Shown here: positions 17,411 through 25,274 of the stretch, one piece after another
Layout of the letters: every line of letters begins with the position of its first letter
Numbering within the stretch: position 1 is the first letter of the stretch
Assembly: GCF_003667315.2 (NCBI RefSeq)
Contig: NZ_RCTZ02000027.1
Coordinates: 1-64,000, forward strand
Length of the DNA: 64,000 bases
Source: Tropicibacter alexandrii
GTDB lineage: Bacteria; Pseudomonadota; Alphaproteobacteria; Rhodobacterales; Rhodobacteraceae
Direction: 5' to 3'
Notes under the pieces: model-generated
Databases searched by the model: none
Told to the model about the DNA's origin: nothing
Seen by the model: only the letters and a program-made list of their open reading frames with translations
Position numbers and translations under genes: made by a program

Positions 17411-18139
17411 GTGCTGGCACGGCGGATCAGGGCGATGCGAGGGCCGCATTGGCTGGCGCTGTTCGGTGCGGTGCTGCTGGCCTGGGCGGCGCTCATCGCC
17501 ATGGCCGTTCCCGCCGGTGACAGCTATGCCCGCGCGCTGGTCGAGACTCTGTGCGCGCCGTCGGGTGGGTTCTGGTCGACGCTGACCATGTGGGCGCTGA
17601 TGAGCGGCGCGATGATGGCCCCCACGGCGCTGCCCGCCTTTGCCACCTACGAGGACCTCGGATCGCAGACGGCGACGCGCTTTGGCCACCTCGTCGCGGG
17701 TTACCTGCTGATCTGGCTGGGCTTTGCCGTTCTGGCCGCGTTGGGCCAGACCGTCCTGACCCGCGCCGGGCTGCTGGATACGCTGGGCACCAGCCGGGTG
17801 CCGCTGTTCAGCGCGGCGCTGCTGGTGGGCGCGGGGCTTTACCAATTCTCGACCCTCAAGGAGGCCTGCCTGTCGCGCTGCCGCGCGCCGCTGACCTTCT
17901 TCATGCAGCACTGGGACGAGGGCCCGTTCCGCAACGGGCTGCGACTGGGAATGGACTGCCTCGGCTGCTGCTGGGCGCTGATGGCGCTGGCTTGGGTCGG
18001 CGGCGTGATGAATCTGGGCTTCATGGCGTTGGCCATGGTGCTGATGTTGTTGGAGAAGCTGCCGGACCTGGGCCGCAGGATCACCAAGCCGCTGGGCGTG
18101 GTGCTGATCGCGTCGGGCGCAATCACGGCATTCATGTAA
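17411..18139 (+). CDS. DUF2182 integral membrane protein (predicted metal-binding)
   Basis: 242 residues, about six membrane helices. The family markers are present: TMWALMSGAMMAPTALP near 55-72, LKEACLSRCRAP near 150-162 and GMDCLGCCWALMAL near 180-193; the Cys and Met clusters in or near helices are why the family is thought to bind metal, but its function is not established. GTG at 17411 is chosen because AGAGGA lies just before it; a TTG at 17360 would overlap the operator. First gene of the operon DUF2182-DUF1326-dmdA-acuI, 12 bases before DUF1326. Confidence 0.75.
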   Translation: MLARRIRAMRGPHWLALFGAVLLAWAALIAMAVPAGDSYARALVETLCAPSGGFWSTLTMWALMSGAMMAPTALPAFATYEDLGSQTATRFGHLVAGYLLIWLGFAVLAALGQTVLTRAGLLDTLGTSRVPLFSAALLVGAGLYQFSTLKEACLSRCRAPLTFFMQHWDEGPFRNGLRLGMDCLGCCWALMALAWVGGVMNLGFMALAMVLMLLEKLPDLGRRITKPLGVVLIASGAITAFM

Positions 18140-18151
18140 GGGAGGAACCAC

Positions 18152-18781
18152 ATGGCTTTCGACACACCGGGCGAGACCCCTTGGGCGATCAAGGGCGAAC
18201 TGATCCTGAACTGCAACTGCACGGTCTTCTGCCCCTGCGTCGTCTCGCTGGGCCAGCACCCGCCGACCGAGGGCTATTGTCAGGCTTGGTCCGGCGTGCG
18301 GATCGACGAAGGCCATTATGGCGATACCGATCTGTCCGGGCTCAATGTTGGCCTGATGCTGGAAATCCCCGGCCTGATGGCGCGCGGCAACTGGAAAGCG
18401 GCGGCCTATATCGACGAGCGCGCCAGCGAAGACGCCTACGAGGCGCTGGTCGCCATCTTCTCGGGCAAGGCGCGGGGCACGACGGGTCTGTTCTCGGTGC
18501 TGGTATCGGAATTCCTCGGGGCCGAGCGCGCGCCCGTGGTCTTCGAGACCGAGGGCAATGCCCGCCGCCTGATGGTCGGCAAGAAGATTCAGGGTGAGAT
18601 CGTGCCCGTACCGGGGGCTGACGGGAACGACATCGTCGTGACCAACACGAAATACTGGATGGGGCCGGACATCACAGTGGCCACGGCGACCAAAGGCCGC
18701 GTGCGGGCCTTTGGACGGGTCTGGGACTTCGACGGGCGCTCGGCCGAGATCTGCCAGATCGACTGGCACGGGCCGCGCTGA
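18152..18781 (+). CDS. DUF1326 family protein
   Basis: 209 residues, soluble. The N-terminus has the family Cys motif ILNCNCTVFCPCVVSLG (about 18-34) and later FSGKARGTTGLFSVLVSEFLG near 106-126. The CxC...CxC pattern suggests metal or cofactor binding; no activity is established for the family. DUF1326 and DUF2182 genes are often neighbours, so the two products probably work together (inference). GGAGG lies 7 bases before the ATG. Thirty-one bases separate it from dmdA, placing it inside the DMSP operon. Confidence 0.75.
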   Translation: MAFDTPGETPWAIKGELILNCNCTVFCPCVVSLGQHPPTEGYCQAWSGVRIDEGHYGDTDLSGLNVGLMLEIPGLMARGNWKAAAYIDERASEDAYEALVAIFSGKARGTTGLFSVLVSEFLGAERAPVVFETEGNARRLMVGKKIQGEIVPVPGADGNDIVVTNTKYWMGPDITVATATKGRVRAFGRVWDFDGRSAEICQIDWHGPR

Positions 18782-18812
18782 CCACATCAACCCATTGTTC
18801 AGGAGAGCCGCG

Positions 18813-19916
18813 ATGGCCCTGATTTCCCCGTCGCGCCGCCTGCGGCGCACCCCCTTTTCCGACGGCGTCGAGGCCGCCGGGGTAAAGGCCTATACCGTCT
18901 ACAACCACATGCTGCTGCCGACCGTCTTCCGGTCGGTCGAGGAGGATTACCACCACCTCAAGCAGGCGGTGCAGGTCTGGGACGTGGCCTGCGAGCGTCA
19001 GGTCGAACTGCGCGGTCCCGATGCCGGGCGGCTTGTGCAACTGCTGACGCCGCGCGACCTGCGGCCGATGCTGCCCGGGCAGTGCTACTACGTCCCCATC
19101 GTCGACGAGACCGGGGGCATGCTGAACGACCCGGTGGCGGTGAAACTGGCGGAAGACCGCTGGTGGATTTCCATCGCCGACAGCGACCTGCTCTATTGGA
19201 TCAAGGGGCTGGCCTATGGCTATCGCCTTGACGTGCTGGTGGACGAACCGGACGTTTCGCCGCTGGCGGTGCAGGGCCCGCGGGCCGATGACCTGATGGC
19301 GGCGGTGTTCGGTGACGCGGTGCGCGACATCCGGTTCTTCCGGTTTGCGCATCTCGATTTTCAGGGCCACGACGTGGTGGTCGCCCGGTCGGGTTACTCG
19401 AAACAGGGCGGTTTCGAAATATATGTCGAAGGCAGCGACTTGGGTATGCCGCTGTGGAATGCCCTGATGGAGGCGGGAAAGACGATGGATGTGCACGCGG
19501 GCTGCCCCAACCTGATCGAGCGCATCGAAAGCGGGCTGTTGTCCTACGGGAACGATATGACCGACGACAACACGCCGCATGAATGCGGGCTGGGCAAGTT
19601 CTGCAACACGCAGACGGCCATCGGATGTATCGGACGGGACGCGCTTTTGCGGGTCGCGAAGGAAGGCCCGGTCAAGCAGATCCGGGCCATTGCCATCGAC
19701 GGCCCGCCGGTGCCGCTATGGGATCGCTGGTGGCCGCTCTTGGCCGGGACGACACCCGTGGGCCGCGTGTCCTCGGCGGCGTGGTCGCCGGATTTCGGAA
19801 CCAACGTGGCCATCGGCATGGTCCGCATGACCCATTGGGACGACGGCACGGAACTGACGGTGCAGGCCCCCGACGGGTTACGCCATGCCACCGTCAAGGA
19901 AACTTTCTGGAACTGA
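18813..19916 (+). CDS. dmdA: Dimethylsulfoniopropionate demethylase DmdA
   Basis: 367 residues, GcvT (aminomethyltransferase) fold. The enzyme moves a methyl group from DMSP to tetrahydrofolate, giving methylmercaptopropionate, the entry to the demethylation route that competes with DMS release. It matches DmdA rather than GcvT through the N-terminal PSRRLRRTPFSDGVEAAGVK and YTVYNHMLLPTVFRS stretches, then QVWDVACERQVELRGPDAG, SPLAVQGPRADDLMA, SGYSKQGGFEIYVEGS and IESGLLSYGNDMT, all of which I recall from roseobacter DmdA. AGGAGAG precedes the ATG at 18813. Ten bases separate it from acuI. It belongs to the GntR-controlled operon. Confidence 0.93.
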   Translation: MALISPSRRLRRTPFSDGVEAAGVKAYTVYNHMLLPTVFRSVEEDYHHLKQAVQVWDVACERQVELRGPDAGRLVQLLTPRDLRPMLPGQCYYVPIVDETGGMLNDPVAVKLAEDRWWISIADSDLLYWIKGLAYGYRLDVLVDEPDVSPLAVQGPRADDLMAAVFGDAVRDIRFFRFAHLDFQGHDVVVARSGYSKQGGFEIYVEGSDLGMPLWNALMEAGKTMDVHAGCPNLIERIESGLLSYGNDMTDDNTPHECGLGKFCNTQTAIGCIGRDALLRVAKEGPVKQIRAIAIDGPPVPLWDRWWPLLAGTTPVGRVSSAAWSPDFGTNVAIGMVRMTHWDDGTELTVQAPDGLRHATVKETFWN

Positions 19917-19926
19917 GGAGAACATC

Positions 19927-20913
19927 ATGTTCAAGGCTTTGCTGGTCGAAAAAGACGATGAAGGCAAGACAAGCGCAAGCGTGCAAGAGATCAGTGTCGA
20001 TCGACTGCCCGACGGCGAGGTTCTGGTGGCGGTCGATTATTCGACCGTGAACTACAAGGACGGGCTGTGCATCGGGCCGGGCGGCGGCTTGGTTCGCAAC
20101 TACCCGCACGTGCCGGGGATCGACTTTGCCGGAACGGTCGAGGAGTCCTCGGACGACCGCTACAAGCCCGGCGACAAGGTCGTGCTGACCGGCTGGCGCG
20201 TCGGTGAAAACCGCTGGGGCGGCTATGCGCAAAAGGCGCGGGTCAAGGCCGATATGCTGGTGCCGCTGCTCGACGGTCTGACGACACGTCAGGCGATGGC
20301 TGTCGGCACGGCGGGCTTCACGGCGATGCTGGCGGTCATGGCGCTGGAGGATCAGGGCATCAAGGATGGCCCGGTTCTGGTGACCGGGGCTGCGGGCGGC
20401 GTCGGCTCGGTCGCAACCGCGATCCTCGCCAAGCTCGGCCACGAGGTGGCGGCCGTGACGGGTCGCCCGGAACAGGAGGCCTACCTGCGCGACCTCGGCG
20501 CCACGCAGATCGTCGCCCGCGACGAGCTGACCGAAGTCACCCGCAAGCCGCTTGAGGCCGAGACCTGGGGCGGATGCGTCGATGCGGTCGCCGGTGCGAT
20601 GCTGGGCCGCGTGCTGAAACAGATGCACTATGGCGCATCCGTGGCGGCCATCGGTCTGGCTGGCGGTGCCGCGATCGAGGGCGCGCTGATCACGCCCTTC
20701 ATCCTGCGCGGGGTCAACTTGCTGGGCATCGACAGCGTCATGCAGCCCTATGACAACCGCGTGCGCGCTTGGTCCCGCATCGCGCAGGACCTGCCGATGG
20801 ACAAGCTCGACGCGATGGTGCAGCCCGCGACCCTGTCCGACCTGCCCGCCTTGGGCAAGGACATCCTGAAAGGGCAGGTCAAGGGGCGCGTCGTCGTCGA
20901 CGTCAACGCCTGA
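19927..20913 (+). CDS. acuI: Acryloyl-CoA reductase AcuI (MDR family)
   Basis: 328 residues, medium-chain dehydrogenase/reductase of the YhdH/AcuI group. It reduces acryloyl-CoA to propionyl-CoA with NADPH and so protects cells from the toxic acryloyl-CoA made from DMSP via acrylate. Seen: VDYSTVNYKDGLCIG near 37-51, YPHVPGIDFAGTVEES, GWRVGENRWGGYAQKARV, and the Rossmann glycine motif VTGAAGGVGSVA near 155-166. There are no zinc-binding Cys residues, as expected for the quinone-reductase-like branch. GAGGAGAA lies just before the ATG. Last gene of the dmdA operon, followed by a GC-rich hairpin. Confidence 0.93.
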   Translation: MFKALLVEKDDEGKTSASVQEISVDRLPDGEVLVAVDYSTVNYKDGLCIGPGGGLVRNYPHVPGIDFAGTVEESSDDRYKPGDKVVLTGWRVGENRWGGYAQKARVKADMLVPLLDGLTTRQAMAVGTAGFTAMLAVMALEDQGIKDGPVLVTGAAGGVGSVATAILAKLGHEVAAVTGRPEQEAYLRDLGATQIVARDELTEVTRKPLEAETWGGCVDAVAGAMLGRVLKQMHYGASVAAIGLAGGAAIEGALITPFILRGVNLLGIDSVMQPYDNRVRAWSRIAQDLPMDKLDAMVQPATLSDLPALGKDILKGQVKGRVVVDVNA

Positions 20914-20923
20914 TCCAAAGCCG

Positions 20924-20944
20924 GGGCGGGGATCGACCCCGCCC
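20924..20944 (+). terminator. GC-rich hairpin after acuI
   Basis: GGGCGGGG (20924-20931) pairs with CCCCGCCC (20937-20944) across the loop ATCGA, 11 bases after the acuI stop. There is no U-run, so it may be a weak or Rho-assisted terminator. Confidence 0.55.
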
Positions 20945-20962
20945 TGCCCGCCCCTGCGCCCA

Positions 20963-21027
20963 GTGGTTTCTTCTGGCCGGAAATACCGCGGGGGGCCGAC
21001 CCGAAGGGCGGCGGGGGCAGAGCCCCC
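20963..21027. repeat. Repeat-like intergenic element with GGGGGC hairpin
   Basis: A stretch starting TGGTTTCTTCTGGCCGGAAA and ending in the hairpin GGGGGC-AGA-GCCCCC (21013-21027). I recall similar elements between genes in many Rhodobacterales genomes, which suggests a dispersed repeat; only one copy is in this window, so that is from memory and unverified. It fills the gap between the convergent acuI and tamB. Confidence 0.4.
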
Positions 21028-21053
21028 TCGACGCCGTCAGCCCTGCGCCCGCG

Positions 21054-24000
21054 TCAGTAATCCCTTTCGAAAAAGATCCCGATCCCGGTATCGCCGTCGC
21101 TGCCGACGCGCCCGCGCACGGTCACATTGTCCGTCAGGTCGAGGTTCAGGTTGATCTCGGTATCGCCGCCCGAGGTGACCGTCACGTCCGTATAGACGTT
21201 GTCCGAGATATACTTCCCGACACGCGCCTGCGCCTGCCCGTCCGCATCCGTCCCGATATCCAGATCATCGACGCCAAGGCCCGCGCGCAATTCGCCGGTG
21301 ATGCCCAGACCGCCTTGCCCCGTCAGCGTCCGGATCGCCGCGGCCAGTTGCACGGCCTGCAGCGCCGAGATGCTGGTGACATCCTTGCCGAACAGGAACA
21401 GCGACAGCGCCTCTTCCTGCGGCAGCGACGGCGATGACGTCACGGTCAACTCCGGCTCGGAGGCCAGGCCCTCGATCCGCAGGGTGATCGTCGCGTCCTC
21501 GACCGTCGTCGACGCCGAGAAGTCGATCACCGGGTCAAAGCTGCCCCGCAGACGCACCGAGCCTTCGGTCAGCGTCAGCCGACGTCCCAGCAGGTCCAGC
21601 CGGCCCCGGATCAGGTCGAACTGCCCCTGAGGGATGAGGTCGTCGGTGGTTCCCGTCAGCCGCAGCGATCCTCCCAGTTCCGCATCCAGCCCGCGCCCCC
21701 GCACGAAGATGCGGTTCGGCGCGTTCACCACGAGGTCGATGGGATAGCTCGGTGCCGCGCCGCCGGATTGCGCGGGCTGGTCGAGCCCGGCATAGCGCAG
21801 GGTCTGCCGCACCGCGGGCGATGCGCCGACATGGGTCAGCCCGTCCAGCGCCGAATACGACGGCCCGATCGTCGGCAGGCGCATTTCGACCGTTTGCACA
21901 TCCACCGCGCCGCCGATCCGGGCGCCACCCGCAAGCGGTCCCTGCACGGTGACGGTGCCCCCCAGTTGCGCCTCGAAGAGGCTGGCATCGCGCAGGGTCA
22001 CGTCGATCAGTTGCGCTTCGATCCCGGCAACGAAAGGCGCGCTCAGAGCCACCGGGCCGGTGACGCGCAGTCGTCCGCCGCTGGACGCGTCGCTGGTCAG
22101 GGCCAGCGTGGCGCGTCCGCCCGACAGGTCGATTCCGCCGCGAATGTCGTTCAGGGCGATGCCCTGCGCGGGCACCGACAGCCGGGCATTCTCCAGCGTC
22201 ACACGCCCCGACACGGCGCTCAGCGCGGGCGGACCGTTCACCGACAGGTCGAACCGCGCCACGCCGGTCACCGCTTGCCCGTTCAGATAGGCGTTGGCCA
22301 GCGCCAGCGGCGCAGAGCCGTCGAGCGAGAGGTTCAGGCGCGGCCCATCGGCGTTGACCGTGCCGGTCACGCGCGCCGTCAGCCCGCCCGGTCCGGTGCC
22401 GCTGGCGTCGATGCGATAGGTCTGGCCGTTCAGTTGCGCGGTGCCGTCGATGGTGGCCGGGCCACTGAAATCGGGCACGATGCGGCCCAGTTGCGGCACC
22501 GAGACGCTGTAAGTCAGCCGCCCGGTTCCGCCGCCATAATCCCCCGACACGCGCGCGTCGATGCCGGTTGCGTCCAGCACCACGGACCGGATCTGCAAGT
22601 TCCCATCCGCCCCGCGCGCCACATTGGCCGAGAAGCTGGCCGGGCCGGTCAGCAGCGGATCGACCGACGTATTGCCGATCCCGAAGGAGGTGGCAGAGCC
22701 CTCGGCCTGCACGTCGAAGCTGCCCGCGTTCAGATCGGCCTGACCGACCGCCTCGACACGGATCGCGCCCGACAGCGGCAGGCCCGCAACCGCGCGCCAT
22801 GCGGCAAGCCGCCCGACATTGGCGGTGACACGCCCCTGCGCCTGCATGTCCTCCGACACGGTGGCGTTGACAGAGGCGGTGGCGTCGCCGGGCAAGGCGG
22901 CCAGCGCCTCGACGGTCCATGTGCCGTCGCTGCGCACAGCCGTGCCGTTGACGCTGCCCGCGCCAGCCAGTTGCGGCGAGACGCGGCCCAGCTCTGGTGC
23001 GGTGATATCAAAGCGGATATCGCCCGACTGCGCGTCGAACTGCCCCTGCACCGTGCCGCGCAGGCCGGGGCCATCCAGCCGCAGGGTCCCGACCGCGATC
23101 AGCCCGGCGCGGTCGCGCGTGGCGGCGAGGTTGAACTGCGTCGTGCCCTCCAGCAGCGCCTCGGCCTGCGGCACGCCAAAACGCGGGTCGGTGGTCTGCC
23201 CCGAGGCGGTCACGTCAAAGCTGCCAAGGGTCAGGTCGGCGGTGCCCTGCGCCGCGACCTGCGCGGACCCGGCAAGGTCGCGGCCCGCCAGTTGCGCATA
23301 GGTTTCCAGACGTCCAATGGCGGCGCGGGCGGTGCCCGACAGGGTCAGCCGCTCGCCTGTGCCGATCACGCCCGAGACGCGCGCAGTGGTCTGGCCGGGC
23401 AGGCTGGCATCGGCGTCGATGCGCCAGTTGGTGTCGGCTTGGGTGAACTCCGCCTCGATCCGGGCGGGGCCTTGCACGCCATCCAAGGCGCGGCCCAGAT
23501 CGGTGACGGCGATGGTAACCTGACCGGTGGCGGCGGCGGTTTTCAGATCGACCTGCGCGGTGATCTCGGCATGGTCGGTGCGGATGTCGACGGGGTCGAC
23601 GCGCAGGCCTGCCTCGTCCCGGGTGACGTCGATGGACAGCCGCCCCGCGCCCGCCAGCAGCGGGTCGAGATGGGCGATGCCGGTGCCGATATCGTCGGTC
23701 GTGCCGCGCAGGGCGAGGTCAACGAGCCCGGTCAGCGGCGCAACGCGCCCGGTGACGGCCAGCTCGGCCACGCCGGACAGGTCCAGCCCGGCCAGCGCAC
23801 CAAAGCGCGACAGGTCGCGCGCGGCCAGCGTGACATCGGGCAGGATGGCCAGTGCCTCGGGGTCGGTCAGGCCATTGACGGTGATGTCACCGGTCAGGCC
23901 GTAATCGCTGCCCGACAGGTCCAGTCCGCTCAGCACCAAGGGCGCGCCCTGCGTCCACTCGAAGCCAAACCGGCCCTGCACGTCGCGCCCGACGGCCTGA

Positions 24001-25274
24001 TCCAACGCGTCGGTCGGGAAGTCCATCCCGCGCCCGTCCAGCGCGAGGTCGCCGGTCACCTGTCCGCTGTCGCGGTCGATCCGTCCGGTCCCGTCAAAGC
24101 CCAGCGTCTCGGCGGCAAAGCCGTCGCGGGCAACATCCGAGGCGCGGCCCACGATCTGCCACGTATCGCCCTGACTGGCGTCGAATTGCGCGCGCAGGTT
24201 CACCCCGGCGACGGTAAGCGCCGGGCCGGGCAGCGGCAATTGCACGGTTTCGCCCGAGACCGGCGTGATGTCGCCTTGCAGGTCCAGCATCTCGGGCCAG
24301 CCATCGGCGGCGATGCGGGCCGTGCCCTCCAGCGTCAGGGCGGCGGCGCTGAGCGACAGCCGATCCAGCGCCAGCGCGCCGGAGGCCGCGCGCGATCCGG
24401 CCGCCTGAAGGGCGATCTGATCGCCAAGGAAATCGCGGTAGCGCGGGGCAAAGACCGGCGCGACGTCGCCGCTGACATCCAGCGCAAAGCTGTTGCCATC
24501 GTCGTCGCTGGTCAGGGTGACGGTGCCTTGCAGCCGGTCCTGCCCGTCTGTGGACAGGTCCACCGTGGCGGTGAAATCCGACAGCGGGTCGTCGCCCTGC
24601 GCCTGCAACCGGACCGAGGGCCTGCCGGGCAGGTCCAGCAGCGTCGCGGCGATGCCGTCTTCGGGTTCGTCCAGCAGCAGGTCCAGCCGCAACTGGCGCG
24701 AGGCATTGTCGAACGCGGCGTCCAGCGTGATTTCCCCGCCCCGGTCGAGGCGTTGGATATCGAGCGCGGCATTGCCCTCGCCCCCGGACAGCGCGGCATT
24801 GCCGGTCAGCGACAGCGCCACCTCCAGACCAAAGACCGGCGCGCCGATCTCGGCCCGGTCGATGCGCAGCTCGGCGAGATTGACCGAGACGGGCAGCTCC
24901 GGCAGGGAAAACGTGCCGCTGGCCTCTGGCGCGGGCATCTCGCCCTCGGCGGGCAGGGGCAGACGGGGCAGCGACAGGCGTGCGGCGCTGATCTCGTCGA
25001 TCTCGATCCGGCCCGCCAGCAGCGCGGCGCGGTTCCATTGCAGGGCCACATCGTCGATGGTCAGCCAGACGCCGTCGGGGTCGGTGACGGTGATGCGGTC
25101 GATGGTGGCGCGCGAACTGAGCGCGCCCTGAAAGCCCTGAAGCTGGACGCTGCGGCCCTCGGCGGACAGCGCGTCCTCCAGCAGGCCCTGAATATAGCCC
25201 CGGTCCGAGTCCTGCGTCTGGGCGAACAGCGACAGCGGCGTGAGCAGGCAGAGAAGAACGGCAAGCAGACGCAT
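21054..25274 (-). CDS. tamB: Translocation and assembly module subunit TamB
   Basis: 1406 residues. N-terminal signal anchor (LLAVLLCLLTPLSLFA), then a very long run of short beta strands typical of the bridge-like AsmA/TamB fold, with many Asp/Gly-rich repeats, and at the C-terminus the conserved TamB (DUF490) domain: YPIDLVVNAPNRIFVRGRGL, ELGGSLRLTGTTDDLIPQG, SLPQEEALSLFLFGKD and the last strand GDTGIGIFFERDY. TamB spans the periplasm and works with TamA in outer-membrane protein or lipid transport. It follows tamA with a 1-base TGATG overlap. Length is usual for alphaproteobacterial TamB. Confidence 0.93.
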   Translation of the reverse strand: MRLLAVLLCLLTPLSLFAQTQDSDRGYIQGLLEDALSAEGRSVQLQGFQGALSSRATIDRITVTDPDGVWLTIDDVALQWNRAALLAGRIEIDEISAARLSLPRLPLPAEGEMPAPEASGTFSLPELPVSVNLAELRIDRAEIGAPVFGLEVALSLTGNAALSGGEGNAALDIQRLDRGGEITLDAAFDNASRQLRLDLLLDEPEDGIAATLLDLPGRPSVRLQAQGDDPLSDFTATVDLSTDGQDRLQGTVTLTSDDDGNSFALDVSGDVAPVFAPRYRDFLGDQIALQAAGSRAASGALALDRLSLSAAALTLEGTARIAADGWPEMLDLQGDITPVSGETVQLPLPGPALTVAGVNLRAQFDASQGDTWQIVGRASDVARDGFAAETLGFDGTGRIDRDSGQVTGDLALDGRGMDFPTDALDQAVGRDVQGRFGFEWTQGAPLVLSGLDLSGSDYGLTGDITVNGLTDPEALAILPDVTLAARDLSRFGALAGLDLSGVAELAVTGRVAPLTGLVDLALRGTTDDIGTGIAHLDPLLAGAGRLSIDVTRDEAGLRVDPVDIRTDHAEITAQVDLKTAAATGQVTIAVTDLGRALDGVQGPARIEAEFTQADTNWRIDADASLPGQTTARVSGVIGTGERLTLSGTARAAIGRLETYAQLAGRDLAGSAQVAAQGTADLTLGSFDVTASGQTTDPRFGVPQAEALLEGTTQFNLAATRDRAGLIAVGTLRLDGPGLRGTVQGQFDAQSGDIRFDITAPELGRVSPQLAGAGSVNGTAVRSDGTWTVEALAALPGDATASVNATVSEDMQAQGRVTANVGRLAAWRAVAGLPLSGAIRVEAVGQADLNAGSFDVQAEGSATSFGIGNTSVDPLLTGPASFSANVARGADGNLQIRSVVLDATGIDARVSGDYGGGTGRLTYSVSVPQLGRIVPDFSGPATIDGTAQLNGQTYRIDASGTGPGGLTARVTGTVNADGPRLNLSLDGSAPLALANAYLNGQAVTGVARFDLSVNGPPALSAVSGRVTLENARLSVPAQGIALNDIRGGIDLSGGRATLALTSDASSGGRLRVTGPVALSAPFVAGIEAQLIDVTLRDASLFEAQLGGTVTVQGPLAGGARIGGAVDVQTVEMRLPTIGPSYSALDGLTHVGASPAVRQTLRYAGLDQPAQSGGAAPSYPIDLVVNAPNRIFVRGRGLDAELGGSLRLTGTTDDLIPQGQFDLIRGRLDLLGRRLTLTEGSVRLRGSFDPVIDFSASTTVEDATITLRIEGLASEPELTVTSSPSLPQEEALSLFLFGKDVTSISALQAVQLAAAIRTLTGQGGLGITGELRAGLGVDDLDIGTDADGQAQARVGKYISDNVYTDVTVTSGGDTEINLNLDLTDNVTVRGRVGSDGDTGIGIFFERDY

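Noticed and set aside
17348-18850. 500-codon minus-strand frame opposite DUF2182 and DUF1326
   Set aside because: Antisense shadow crossing the operator; low-complexity Arg/Gln/His composition.
18813-19916. Glycine cleavage T-protein (gcvT)
   Set aside because: It shares the fold, but the N-terminal and substrate-site segments and the acuI/GntR neighbours match DmdA; no gcvH or gcvP lies nearby.
21054-25274. Tandem repeat array within tamB
   Set aside because: The repetitive Asp/Gly pattern reflects the strand-after-strand TamB fold; units vary in length and sequence and are not DNA duplications.
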